From Prosthecobacter sp. (GTDB lineage Bacteria; Verrucomicrobiota; Verrucomicrobiia; Verrucomicrobiales; Verrucomicrobiaceae), in NCBI RefSeq assembly GCF_029946185.1, contig NZ_JAQSEA010000068.1, positions 1 to 59,235 of the forward strand: DNA of 59,235 bases, read 5' to 3'. The position numbers and the translations under genes are program-made. Of the stretch, positions 28,912 to 37,120 are shown in pieces. Within the stretch, counting starts at the first letter, position 1; each line of letters opens with the position of its first letter. The notes beneath the pieces were generated by a model. That model had not been told where the DNA came from. It did no database searches and was given only the letters and a program-made list of their open reading frames with translations.

Positions 28912-29277
28912 TCAGCGGGCCAGGGATTCGCGCACCTGCTTGATGGAGCGCCGGTTGCTGCTGACGACTCCGTGCCAGTTGCCCGGCTGCTGTCCTGCGC
29001 TGATGGCCGTCTGGCCTTGTCGATCCTCAACAATCGCCATTTCGAGGGTTCGCATGCCGAGGGTCTCGGCCAGCTTGACCGCGAAATATCCGACGTATTT
29101 CACCTCGCCAGCGAAGCGCTGGGCGGACTCGGCATCACCTCCGGAAAGGGATTCACGTCCCTGATAGGACTCCATCTTGATGAGACCGGGATCAGGTTCC
29201 ATGCGGACGATGTTGCTGGGTTGCGTGCCCGCACTGTTGCGGGCTGGTGAGATCGGAATGATGCGAGTGGCTTCCAT
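28912..29277 (-). CDS. Small hypothetical protein, putative partner of the LC7-like protein
   Basis: The 121-residue protein begins MEATRIIPISPARNSAGTQP. A disordered N terminus leads to a compact C-terminal half (VKYVGYFAVKLAETLGMRTL then EMAIVEDRQGQTAISAGQQP), plausibly another LC7-like half fold. It has no signal peptide and no cysteine. It is the first gene of a minus-strand run of three leading to amt, with 17-bp spacing to the next. Function unknown; co-function with the neighbour is inferred from spacing. Confidence 0.55.
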   Translation of the reverse strand: MEATRIIPISPARNSAGTQPSNIVRMEPDPGLIKMESYQGRESLSGGDAESAQRFAGEVKYVGYFAVKLAETLGMRTLEMAIVEDRQGQTAISAGQQPGNWHGVVSSNRRSIKQVRESLAR

Positions 29278-29395
29278 CTGAAGGATTATTTATAAGCAGC
29301 ACGTGTGCCAAAATACCTTTCTCCGCGTCACAGCTTTGTGATTACAGACCGGTTCGGAGCATTGGCAGGCTTGATTTTACCAAACGCCGCAAAGC

Positions 29396-29423
29396 AAAAA
29401 CGGCCCTGAAATTCAGGGCCGTT
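29396..29423 (-). terminator. Rho-independent terminator after the aminotransferase gene
   Basis: On the minus strand AACGGCCCTGAA pairs with TTCAGGGCCGTT and is followed by TTTTT, giving a very stable 11-12 bp stem about 50 bp after the stop at 29473. Confidence 0.9.
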
Positions 29424-29472
29424 CGGTTCAGAGGATTCATCACCCTTGGGGGTGAGGCTGGAATGGAATCGA

Positions 29473-30552
29473 CTACAGCTTGGCGAGGCTGTCATCCAGC
29501 GCGGCGATCACCGTGCTGATGCTGGCTTCGGACTCGTCACCCATGTTCGAGACGCGGAAGGTCTTGCCCTTCAGCTTGCCGTAGCCGCCGTCGATGATCA
29601 TGCTGTGGTTCTTCTTCAGCAGGCCGATGAAGGCCGCGACGTCGATGCCCTTGTTGTTGGCCACGCAGGTCAGGGACTTGGAGCGGAAGCCTTCGGGGGC
29701 GAAGAACTCGAAGCCGTTGCGGATCACCCAGTCGTGCACCATTCCATTGAGCTTGGCGTGGCGGGCGTAGCGGTTGTCCACGCCTTCGGCGAAGATCTTC
29801 TGGAGCTGATGGCGCAGGCCGTAGATGAGGCTGATGCACGGCGTGCTTGGCGTCATGCTCTTCTCGCCGTTCGCCTTGAACTCCAGGAAGTCGAAGTAGT
29901 AGCCGCGGTCATTCATCGTGGCCGCACGTGCCATCGCCGCTTCGGAGGCGGTGAAGAGGGCCAGGCCCGGAGGCAGCGCGAAGGCCTTCTGGCTGCCGGT
30001 GAGCAGCACATCGATGCCGAGTTCGTCGAAATTCACCGGCACGGTGGTAAAACCGGACACGGAATCCGTGATGAACATCACATCCGGATACTTCTTCTTC
30101 AGCGCCGCGATTTCCGCGATGGGGCTGAGAACGCCGGTGGAGGTCTCATTGTGAATGAAGGTCACCGCGTCGAACTCACCCGTGGCCAGGCGCTTGTCGA
30201 TCTCGTCCGCACGCACAGGCTGACCCCACTCCACGGAGTAGGCCTCGGCTTCCTTGCCGCAGCGCTTGGACACGTCCAGCCACTTGTCGGAGAAGGCACC
30301 GTTGCAGCAATTGAGGACCTTTTTCTTCACCAGATTGCGGATGGAGCCTTCCATCACGCCCCAGGCGGAGGACGTGCTCAGAAACACCTGCTGCTGGGTG
30401 CCAAAGAGGGTCTGCAGCATCGGGTGGATCTCGGCATAAAGGTCTTGGAAGCCCTTGCCGCGATGCCCGATCATCGGCTGCGCCATCGCAGCGTAGGTGT
30501 CAGTGCTGACTTCAACGGGACCAGGGATGTAAAGTTTGACGTGGGTGCTCAT
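29473..30552 (-). CDS. Class V aminotransferase (alanine-glyoxylate / serine-pyruvate type)
   Basis: The start at 30552 gives MSTHVKLYIPGPVEVSTDTY, the typical opening of this family. A start at 30606 adds an unlikely proline-rich leader. PLP-binding residues lie in FLSTSSAWGVMEGS, the Asp of FITDSVSGF and the Schiff-base lysine K189 in TGSQKAFALPPG. The enzyme transfers amino groups between alanine, serine or phosphonate-type donors and glyoxylate or pyruvate. Exact substrates cannot be read from sequence. Length of 359 aa is normal. It is monocistronic by appearance. Confidence 0.9.
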   Translation of the reverse strand: MSTHVKLYIPGPVEVSTDTYAAMAQPMIGHRGKGFQDLYAEIHPMLQTLFGTQQQVFLSTSSAWGVMEGSIRNLVKKKVLNCCNGAFSDKWLDVSKRCGKEAEAYSVEWGQPVRADEIDKRLATGEFDAVTFIHNETSTGVLSPIAEIAALKKKYPDVMFITDSVSGFTTVPVNFDELGIDVLLTGSQKAFALPPGLALFTASEAAMARAATMNDRGYYFDFLEFKANGEKSMTPSTPCISLIYGLRHQLQKIFAEGVDNRYARHAKLNGMVHDWVIRNGFEFFAPEGFRSKSLTCVANNKGIDVAAFIGLLKKNHSMIIDGGYGKLKGKTFRVSNMGDESEASISTVIAALDDSLAKL

Positions 30553-31084
30553 TGCGTGGGGTGGAAGGGGGGATGGCGAGTTTAGGGGGATTGGGCGAGG
30601 GTGCAAGGGCTGTGTGGGGTTGCCTCAGGCGGGTCTGAACGCAGTTTTTTGCCAGCCCACTCATAGGCTCCGGCGTGTTGCGAATTTAATAGTGGGACTT
30701 CGCCGCTTGGTCCTACCTCTAAGCGATGTTCGAACGATTAGATCTGCGACGGCGGGCGCGAGGCATCGCAAACACTACAGAAGCGCTACGATCCGCTACG
30801 GTGCAGGGTTAGGCGTGCGGTCATTTTGTAGTTTTTTCGAATAGGCGGTGATGGACGATGACCTCATGCCCGGCATGAAAGAGTGGCGACCAAGCGTGAC
30901 GCTCCTCGCCTAAATCTTGTTCGGGTGCGGTGACTGTGAGAGGACGCGTGCAGAATCGCCGAACGCTTAGGATCAGGCAGCCCAACCAGCCGAGAGCGAG
31001 CGTAGCAAGCATGGAAAAGGTTCGAGCTCCAGCAAGCTCCGAGCGCACAATGAGCTGGTGGGGGGCTGCATCCGCTCGTTGGTC
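30553..31084. other. 532-bp gap with a 9-bp direct-repeat-bounded segment
   Basis: Apart from the short minus-strand frame at 30821-31048, no gene is supported. TTGGTCCTA occurs at 30707-30715 and 31079-31087 in direct orientation, bounding 372 bp. Single integron-like core words (GTTAGGC near 30810) occur, but no complete attC site could be drawn. Composition and lack of conserved genes suggest accessory DNA attached to the neighbouring HNH gene. Confidence 0.5.
30821..31048 (-). CDS. Possible small single-pass membrane protein
   Basis: A 75-residue frame with a GTG start contains one hydrophobic stretch (SMLATLALGWLGCLILSVRR) and a charged tail ending HAGHEVIVHHRLFEKTTK. The composition is protein-like and the frame fills most of the direct-repeat-bounded segment 30707-31087. 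There is no ribosome-binding site worth noting and no recognised family. It may be a cassette-type orphan or spurious. Confidence 0.35.
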   Translation of the reverse strand: MRSELAGARTFSMLATLALGWLGCLILSVRRFCTRPLTVTAPEQDLGEERHAWSPLFHAGHEVIVHHRLFEKTTK

Positions 31085-31879
31085 CTAGTTTTGGCTGATG
31101 GCCCTGCTGAGTCGAGGAATCTGTTCATATAGGTTCTTCAACTTCATGATACGCTCTGCTCCATAATGAAGGTCCCTGTGACAATTCGGACACAGCGCTA
31201 CGGCGTTAGTGGTGGTGTCTGGTCCACTTGAGGCAAGCGGAATGACGTGATGTACCTCAAGAAACGGAACTCCGATTGCATCCAAGAATGGAGCAGGCTG
31301 CCCACACAGCTCACAGATACCCGCAGCAGTCCGTAGTATCCAAGCACGCACATTAGAATCTCTCTCGATCACAACGGTCATCTGTGTAGATGACTTAGGC
31401 GACTGAATACCTGCAGGTACCGCTGGCAATAAAGGCGATGATGAGGCTGCTGGTGATGCCACGACGTTCCAATCCGAGGGTGTCAGAAGTGTGCTGTGCA
31501 GTAGAATTCTCTTGGTGCGATTGCCGCCAGACTTCGAGGTATCAATTTTTAGGCGAGCTTGCGCACGTCCGATCTCCAGTCTGATCTCTCGTGGCTCTCG
31601 ACCTAGAAGGCTAACAGATGACGAGGAGTCGAGAAGTATGGCGCGCTCGGTAAAGTTCGGAAATTGGTCAACGAGATCTCTTGAAATGACGTTCACGCCT
31701 ATCTCGTCCAAAGACCTGCTCTGAAGTCTCTCAATGATGACATCTAAAGCCTCATTGTAATCTGCGTTCCTCGCTGACGGCCCCCATGACTCAAGGATAA
31801 GTCCACTGACATCTTGAAAGGCATCGATTTGATAAGCGGCGTTGAGATCATTGCCTGTGTTTGCTGCAACATTGGGCAT
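31085..31879 (-). CDS. HNH endonuclease, putative restriction-type
   Basis: The C-terminal ~75 residues form a complete HNH/McrA-like nuclease: CELCGQPAPF, FLEVHHVIPLASSGPDTTTN and ALCPNCHRDLHYG. Two CxxC pairs would bind structural zinc, and the HH...N...H residues bind the catalytic metal. The N-terminal ~190 residues show no family I recognise and may be a DNA-recognition domain. No methyltransferase is adjacent, so a modification-dependent nuclease is possible. The gene and its downstream gap look AT-richer than neighbours and sit next to a 9-bp direct repeat that includes the stop codon, consistent with acquisition. Confidence 0.82.
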   Translation of the reverse strand: MPNVAANTGNDLNAAYQIDAFQDVSGLILESWGPSARNADYNEALDVIIERLQSRSLDEIGVNVISRDLVDQFPNFTERAILLDSSSSVSLLGREPREIRLEIGRAQARLKIDTSKSGGNRTKRILLHSTLLTPSDWNVVASPAASSSPLLPAVPAGIQSPKSSTQMTVVIERDSNVRAWILRTAAGICELCGQPAPFLDAIGVPFLEVHHVIPLASSGPDTTTNAVALCPNCHRDLHYGAERIMKLKNLYEQIPRLSRAISQN

Positions 31880-32051
31880 GGCGTCGTTAGTATTGGGCGA
31901 AGTATTGGATGGTCGACAATTTTGTCGAGTACGTGTTCTGCACTATGGGACAAAGGATTGTCGAATATGACACACATGGGCGTCCTATTTTCGAGTTAAA
32001 TATGACAGGAGTCACAGATCGCAGTCTCCCCATGAAAGGGAGCCCATCGCA

Positions 32052-32948
32052 TCAAGCCCACCCAAGCCAGCCATTCAGCGTCTTAATATCCCGCACATGC
32101 GCTTCGCGGAAGCCTTTGAGCATGGCAGGGTCCTTGGGATCGCCCTTGAGGTATTCCAGATGCAGGGAAATGGGGCCGGTGTAGCCGGTTTTCACGAGCA
32201 TCTTGCCGTAAGCCGGGTCCACCTGGCCTTCGCCGAGGGGCACGGTCACCTGTTTGCGGCCGTCCCATTTGAAATCTTTGAAGTAGGCGGCGCCGATGTG
32301 GTCTTTGACCAGATTGAACTCCAGCGGCCAGGACAGACCGCCTTCGCAGGTGGCGTGCAAGATGTCGAAGGCGAAGCTGAAGTCAGCGGCGGGGTAGTCG
32401 CGCATGATGGAGAAGATGTCCCAGACAGGCGCGCCGAAGTAGTCCTTGCCGCTGTGATTCTGAAACATGGGCTGGATGCCGATTTCCTTGCAGAGGGCCA
32501 CGAGGTCTTTGATCTTCGGGCGCACGGCCTGGAGCTGATCCCAGATGGGCAGCTTGAGGTCGTACTTGTAGTAGTTCATGCGGAAGCGCTTCACGCCCAG
32601 CTTCGCTGCCGTGCGCAGCACCTCCTCGGTGTGCTGCTCCTTGCTCACTTCATTGATGCCGGAGGTCATGATGGTCATTTCCAGCCCCTGCTTCTTCAGC
32701 GCTTCGATAAACTTCGGCAGTTCGTCGGCGACCTTCTCAGGCTCGATGTGACCCTTGGGCCGGATGGGGGCCTCCACGCCATTGAAACCGGCCTCCGCAC
32801 CCAGACTGGCGATGTCATCGAAGCTCAGCCCTTGCAGGTGCTTGGTGAAAAAGCACACGGTGTTCTTTGTTTTCGGCGTTTCCGCCATCAATGGAGCCGT
32901 AAAAGCCAAACTTGAGAGGTTGCGCAGGAAAGTACGTCGTGTGTTCAT
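32052..32948 (-). CDS. Tat-exported sugar phosphate isomerase/epimerase-like TIM barrel
   Basis: The ATG at 32948 gives MNTRRTFLRNLSSLAFTAPL, a twin-arginine signal (RRTFLRN), so the folded enzyme is exported. The barrel shows the xylose-isomerase-like metal-site pattern: GFNGVEAPIRPKGHIEPE, MFQNHSGKDYFG, FAFDILHATCEGG, AYFKDFKW and ISLHLEYL. Such exported epimerases are frequent in Verrucomicrobia and Planctomycetes and are thought to act on carbohydrate breakdown products; the substrate is unknown. It is divergent from an SDR gene, with the starts only 47 bp apart, so the promoters overlap. Confidence 0.85.
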   Translation of the reverse strand: MNTRRTFLRNLSSLAFTAPLMAETPKTKNTVCFFTKHLQGLSFDDIASLGAEAGFNGVEAPIRPKGHIEPEKVADELPKFIEALKKQGLEMTIMTSGINEVSKEQHTEEVLRTAAKLGVKRFRMNYYKYDLKLPIWDQLQAVRPKIKDLVALCKEIGIQPMFQNHSGKDYFGAPVWDIFSIMRDYPAADFSFAFDILHATCEGGLSWPLEFNLVKDHIGAAYFKDFKWDGRKQVTVPLGEGQVDPAYGKMLVKTGYTGPISLHLEYLKGDPKDPAMLKGFREAHVRDIKTLNGWLGWA

Positions 32949-32995
32949 GAGTGAGCTTGAACAACGACATCGCACGTCCGACTCCTTCACTCAAC

Positions 32996-33772
32996 ATGCA
33001 TTCCCTTTCCGGCCACAACATCGTCATCATGGGGGGCACGACGGGGCTGGGTTTATCCGCTGCGAAAAAACTCGTCGCCGCAGGTGCTCAGGTCGTCGTC
33101 ACCAGCCGTTCGCAGGCCAATGTGGATGCCGCCTTGGCTGAACTCGGCCCGAACGCACGCGGCTTCGCTGCGGATGCCGCCACGCCGGAGGCGGCGGAGC
33201 GTGCCATCGGCATGGTGGATCATCTTCATGCCCTCTACCACGTCGCCGGCGGCAGCGGGCGCAGCAAGGGAGACGGCCCGCTGCATGAGCTCACGGACGA
33301 AGGCCTGCGCTACACGCTCGACCTCAATTTGAACTCCGTCATTTACTCGAACCGCGCCGCCGTGCGCCAGTTCCTGAAGCAGGGCAGCGGCGGCGTGATC
33401 CTCAACATGGCCAGCGTGCTCGGCTACTCGCCCTCCGCGCAGTTTTTTGCCTCCCATGCCTACGCTGCGGCAAAGGCGGGCATCATCGGCTTCAGCAAAT
33501 CCATCGCCGCCTATTACGCGCCGCAAAACATCCGCGTGAACGTCATCGCCCCCGCGTTGGTCGAGACGCCGATGTCCCAGCGCGCCGTGAGCAATGACGC
33601 CATCATGAACTTCGTCAAAACCAAGCAACCCCTCGATGGTGGCCGCGTCGGCCAGCCTGAGGACTGCGATGCCGCAGCTCTGTTGCTGCTCTCGCCCGAC
33701 TCCCAATTCATCACCGGGCAGGTGCTTGCCGTCGACGGCGGATGGACGGTTTCGGAAGGACAGATGGGATAG
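32996..33772 (+). CDS. SDR-family oxidoreductase
   Basis: Starting at 32996 (MHSLSGHNIVIMGGTTGLGL) places the NAD(P)-binding glycine motif GGTTGLG at its usual position. The catalytic residues are S140 (NMAS), Y156 and K160 (HAYAAAK). The C terminus DGGWTVSEGQMG is typical of classical SDRs. Length of 259 aa is standard. A GTG at 32951 would extend it by 15 residues into the divergent gene's promoter and is less likely. It is followed after ~100 bp by the ROK kinase and SIS genes, suggesting a sugar or polyol dehydrogenase in the same pathway. Confidence 0.9.
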   Translation: MHSLSGHNIVIMGGTTGLGLSAAKKLVAAGAQVVVTSRSQANVDAALAELGPNARGFAADAATPEAAERAIGMVDHLHALYHVAGGSGRSKGDGPLHELTDEGLRYTLDLNLNSVIYSNRAAVRQFLKQGSGGVILNMASVLGYSPSAQFFASHAYAAAKAGIIGFSKSIAAYYAPQNIRVNVIAPALVETPMSQRAVSNDAIMNFVKTKQPLDGGRVGQPEDCDAAALLLLSPDSQFITGQVLAVDGGWTVSEGQMG

Positions 33773-33871
33773 CCGAAAAAGGGGAAAGAATAGAAAAAAA
33801 CTAAACCCTGCACAGACAATCCAGCCTCAAAATTTTCTCCTTCTTTCCCCTTTTTCGGCCAATTCAATCTC

Positions 33872-34771
33872 ATGAGTTTTTCCATCGGCATCGATCTCGG
33901 CGGCACGAACATCAAGGCCGCGCTCGTGGACACGGCCAGCGCCCGCACCCTCGCCACGCTCTCCAAAACCACCCGCGATGGCGAATTTGACGGCAACACG
34001 CCGCGCTTCGCCCTCACCGTGCGTGAGATCGTGCATGAGTTCGAGGCGCAGGCCGGGCAGAAGCTCCGCGTCGGACTCTCCGCACCCGGATTGGCGAATC
34101 CTGAAGGCCATTGCATCGACTGGATGCCGGGGCGCATGCATGGGCTCGAAAAATTCGCTTGGTCCGCTTTTCTTGAGCGTGACTGCCGCGTGCTGAATGA
34201 TGCCCACGCGGCGCTCCTCGGCGAGGTCTGGGCCGGAGCTGCCAAGGACACGCAGGACGCCTTCATGCTCACGCTCGGCACTGGTGTGGGTGGTGCGATC
34301 TGGAGCGGCGGACGCTTGCTGAAAGGCAAGATCGGCCGGGCAGGGCATCTCGGTCACATCACCATCGATGCGAATGCCGCGTGCGATGATTTCAATACCC
34401 CCGGCAGCCTTGAAGCTGCCATTGGCAATCAAACCATCGCCCAGCGCGGCGAAGGGCGTTACGTCTCGACCCTCGCCTTGCTCGACGCCTTCAGTGCTGG
34501 CGATAAACACGCCGCCAAAGTTTGGCTCACCTCCGTCCGCCATCTTGCCGCCGCCGTTGCTTCTCTCATCAATGTGCTCGATCCCGAAGTCGTCATTATT
34601 GGCGGAGGCATCGCCACCGGGGCAGGGGAGCGTTTGTTCGCGCCGCTGCAACAAGCCCTCACCGGTTTCGAGTGGCGGCCCGGCGGCCATCAGGCCCGCA
34701 TCGTCCCTGCTCAGCTTGGCGACAGCGCCGGCTGTCTCGGCTCCGTTTTCAATCTTCTTCAACACTCATGA
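33872..34771 (+). CDS. ROK-family sugar kinase
   Basis: The ASKH phosphate-binding loop GIDLGGTNIKAALVD and the second glycine motif TLGTGVGGAIWSG are intact. The catalytic Asp is in LNDAHAALLGE. The usual ROK zinc-binding CxCGxxGC motif is degenerate here, with only one cysteine at that place (AACDDFNTPGSLEA), so this is a zinc-less member. It probably phosphorylates a hexose or N-acetyl-hexosamine. Its stop overlaps the start of the SIS gene by ATGA, a strong sign of coupling. Confidence 0.9.
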   Translation: MSFSIGIDLGGTNIKAALVDTASARTLATLSKTTRDGEFDGNTPRFALTVREIVHEFEAQAGQKLRVGLSAPGLANPEGHCIDWMPGRMHGLEKFAWSAFLERDCRVLNDAHAALLGEVWAGAAKDTQDAFMLTLGTGVGGAIWSGGRLLKGKIGRAGHLGHITIDANAACDDFNTPGSLEAAIGNQTIAQRGEGRYVSTLALLDAFSAGDKHAAKVWLTSVRHLAAAVASLINVLDPEVVIIGGGIATGAGERLFAPLQQALTGFEWRPGGHQARIVPAQLGDSAGCLGSVFNLLQHS

Positions 34772-35547
34772 CTCCCGCCCTCCAATACCTCGACGCCAGC
34801 CAAGGCCTCCTCAATCGTGTCCGCGAGCAACTCCCGCTCATCCAGCAGGCCGCCGACATGTTCGCCAAGACGATCCTCGCCGGGCAGATGGTTCACGTCT
34901 TTGGCTCCGGCCACAGCCGCATTTTGGTGGAGGAAATGTGGCCGCGCTACGGCTCCTTCCCCGGCTTCAATCCTATCGTCGAACTCTCGCTGACCTTCCA
35001 CAATCTTGTCGTCGGCGCGAACGGCCAGCGGCAGGCCATGTTCCTCGAAAACGTCAGCGGATTTGCCAGTCGCATCTTGCGGAACTTCGATCTCCAACCC
35101 GGAGACAGCGCCCTCGTCATTTCCAGTGGCGGCTGCAATGTGGTGCCCGTCGAGATGGCCGAAGAGTTCCAACGCCGCGGCGTCAAAGTCGTCTCCATCA
35201 TCAGCACCACGCACAGCGAGGCCAGCACCAGCCGCCACCGCGACGGCAAGAAGCTCCAGGACTTCTCCGACATCGTCCTCGATACCGGCGCGCCGGTTGG
35301 CGATGCCATGATCAAGATTGAAAATCTCGACACCCCCGTCGCCCCCGGCAGCACCGTGGGTGGCTGCCTGCTGGTGAACGCCGTCAAAGCCGAAGTCGCC
35401 GACCGCCTCACCAAGGCCGGCCAGCCTCCCAAAGTGCTCACCGCCGGAGCCGTCGTCGGTGCAGCGAAAGCCACCGAGTTATTTGAGGCCGCGTATGACG
35501 AGCACGCACGGCGCATCGCAAAGTATTACGCGAAGCTGGGAGTTTGA
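34768..35547 (+). CDS. SIS-domain phosphosugar-binding protein
   Basis: The ATG at 34768 overlaps the ROK stop (ATGA). The protein starts [20 protein letters not shown] and carries an SIS fold with [20 protein letters not shown] and [20 protein letters not shown], close to the UPF0309 group of phosphosugar-binding proteins. A role as isomerase or amidohydrolase partner on the product of the ROK kinase is inferred from coupling, as in amino-sugar salvage. Regulators with SIS domains normally also have a helix-turn-helix, which is absent here, so an enzyme is favoured. Confidence 0.85.
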   Translation: MTPALQYLDASQGLLNRVREQLPLIQQAADMFAKTILAGQMVHVFGSGHSRILVEEMWPRYGSFPGFNPIVELSLTFHNLVVGANGQRQAMFLENVSGFASRILRNFDLQPGDSALVISSGGCNVVPVEMAEEFQRRGVKVVSIISTTHSEASTSRHRDGKKLQDFSDIVLDTGAPVGDAMIKIENLDTPVAPGSTVGGCLLVNAVKAEVADRLTKAGQPPKVLTAGAVVGAAKATELFEAAYDEHARRIAKYYAKLGV

Positions 35548-35599
35548 AGCTCCAATCGAAACTGATGTTCGCCATTCCTTTATTCGTCATTATTTAGCC

Positions 35600-36052
35600 A
35601 TGCGCCTCGTCCTCCAACGCGTCTCTTCAGCCGCCGTCACCGTCGATGGCAGCATCACCGGCCAGATCGGCACGGGCCTGATGATCCTCGCCGGCATTGA
35701 GCACGAGGACACGATTGAGGATGCGACGTGGCTGGTGCAGAAGCTCACGCAGATGCGCATCTTTGGCGATGCCGAGGGCAAGATGAATCTCAGTGTGAAG
35801 GACATCGGCGGCGAGTTGCTGGTGGTGAGCCAGTTTACGCTGCATGCCAGCACGAAAAAGGGCAACCGCCCCAGCTTCATCCGCGCGGCACGGCCTGAGC
35901 ACGCGATCCCGCTCTACGAGCAGTTTTTGGCGCTCTTGGAAGCTGATATGGGCAGGCCCGTGGCACGCGGCATCTTCGGGGCCGACATGAAGGTAGCGCT
36001 GGTCAACGACGGGCCGGTGACGATCTGCATCGATTCGCGGGCAAGGGAGTAG
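35600..36052 (+). CDS. dtd: D-aminoacyl-tRNA deacylase Dtd
   Basis: Starting at 35600 ([20 protein letters not shown]) gives 150 residues, exactly family size. The catalytic motif SQFTLHA, the RPSF region and the cross-subunit Gly-cisPro motif [12 protein letters not shown] are intact. Dtd removes D-amino acids and glycine from mischarged tRNAs. It is a housekeeping gene. A REP pair begins one base after the TAG stop. Confidence 0.95.
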   Translation: MRLVLQRVSSAAVTVDGSITGQIGTGLMILAGIEHEDTIEDATWLVQKLTQMRIFGDAEGKMNLSVKDIGGELLVVSQFTLHASTKKGNRPSFIRAARPEHAIPLYEQFLALLEADMGRPVARGIFGADMKVALVNDGPVTICIDSRARE

Positions 36053-36053
36053 C

Positions 36054-36171
36054 AAAGTAGCCTTGTTCCTGCGGAACAGGGGTGCGCTCCGCAATCACCC
36101 TGCATGTGGGACTACCGGAAAGTCCGGCTGTGGCGGAGCGGTTCCTTGTTGCACAGCAACAAAGCTACTTT
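36054..36171. repeat. REPIN copy A (inverted REP pair)
   Basis: The left REP reads AAAGTAG then CCTTGTTCCTGCGGAACAGG. The right REP is its inverse, TTGTTGCACAGCAACAAAG followed by CTACTTT. The interior keeps CTACCG and GGCTGTGGCGGAGCG, words shared with the other copies. Length is 118 bp. It starts one base after the dtd stop codon. Confidence 0.85.
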
Positions 36172-36178
36172 GCTGCAC

Positions 36179-36210
36179 AAAAAAAAGAGGCGGACCGAAG
36201 TCCGCCCCTC
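36179..36210 (-). terminator. Rho-independent terminator after the ECF sigma gene
   Basis: On the minus strand GGCGGAC-TTCG-GTCCGCC (UUCG tetraloop) is extended by G/C pairs and followed by TCTTTTTTTT, 34 bp past the stop at 36244. Confidence 0.92.
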
Positions 36211-36243
36211 TCCTTGTTTTTCCAGGTTTTGGGGGTTGGAAAA

Positions 36244-36840
36244 TTAAGCGAGACGTGGTTTGACCAGTGTTTCGAGGCGGTTCACACCACGACGGATACG
36301 AGCTTTAATCGTGCCAAGTGGCTCATGGAGGCGCTCGGCCACTTCGGCCTGAGTCAGGCCGGTGAAGTAGGTCAGCTCAATGGCTTCGCGCTGATCCTGG
36401 GTGAGGCGTGACACGGCGCTGTGAAGGATGGTGTCGCGTTCCTTGAACTCGAGGTTTTCGTGGCCGGAGGGCTCAAACTCGAACTGGTCCTTCTTGTTCT
36501 CGGACTCGAAATCGTCGTTCAGGCGGGAGCGGCGCTGCTTGGAGCGGATGCGGTCGATGGCACGGTTGCGGGCCAAGGTCGTCAGCCAAGTGAGGGGCTT
36601 GCCTTTACGGGGTTCGTAGAGGTGGGCCTTGTTCCAGACCTGCACGAGGACTTCCTGCATGACGTCTTCGGTGTCATGGTGGTCGTTCAAGACGTTCGAA
36701 ATCGAGGCGAAAATGAGGCCGCTGTATTTCTTGTAGAAGGTCTGGAAACTGGCCGAATCACGTTCCGAGATGCGCTTCAGGAGGCGGATGTCTTCGACAA
36801 TGTTGGGATCTAACTCAGGGGATGTTGCAGTCGCGTTCAT
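36244..36840 (-). CDS. ECF-type RNA polymerase sigma factor
   Basis: The start at 36840 gives MNATATSPELDPNIVEDIRL. Region 2 is evident (FQTFYKKYSGLIFASI, DTEDVMQEVLVQVWNKAHLY, PLTWLTTLARNRAIDRIRSK) as is region 4 (QREAIELTYFTGLTQAEVAE, GTIKARIRRGVNRLETL). This resembles the SigK-like ECF subgroup. No anti-sigma factor gene follows; the gene is monocistronic with its own terminator. Upstream lie two copies of an AT-rich 16-bp word that may be operator or promoter elements. Confidence 0.92.
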   Translation of the reverse strand: MNATATSPELDPNIVEDIRLLKRISERDSASFQTFYKKYSGLIFASISNVLNDHHDTEDVMQEVLVQVWNKAHLYEPRKGKPLTWLTTLARNRAIDRIRSKQRRSRLNDDFESENKKDQFEFEPSGHENLEFKERDTILHSAVSRLTQDQREAIELTYFTGLTQAEVAERLHEPLGTIKARIRRGVNRLETLVKPRLA

Positions 36841-36906
36841 AGAGTTGAGGAGTCTGACAGGGTTAATAATCGCGACAAAAGCCATTTCGTCAAAGATTTG
36901 TTTTCA

Positions 36907-36942
36907 TTTTGTCTAAATATTTGTCCATTTGTCTAAATATTT
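36907..36942. promoter_or_regulatory. Paired 20-bp-spaced AT-rich direct repeats upstream of the ECF gene
   Basis: TTTGTCTAAATATTT occurs twice, within 36907-36922 and 36927-36942, at exactly 20-bp spacing (two helical turns), about 67-102 bp upstream of the sigma factor start. The region is otherwise AT-rich. This looks like a tandem operator; the binding protein is unknown. Confidence 0.5.
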
Positions 36943-37120
36943 AGCCAAAAGCTGATGGGGTACAGAAGTCGCGTATAAGAATGAGACTGTTGGTGGTTGT
37001 CATTATTCCCACTAATTAAGCGCACCGGTCGCTCCGGGTGACTCGGCAGTAGCTACATTGTAAAATCGGCCCCCAGATAAGATCTGGATGGCAAAATCAC
37101 TCCGGTCGCCGCAATTGCCC

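Noticed and set aside
30700..31090. Integron attC site or gene cassette
   Set aside because: Single core words (GTTAGGC, GCCTAAA) occur, but paired R/L boxes of a full attC cannot be drawn and no integrase is in the window.
32951..32995. GTG start extending the SDR by 15 residues
   Set aside because: It would overlap the divergent Tat gene's promoter and lacks family similarity; ATG at 32996 fits the SDR N terminus.
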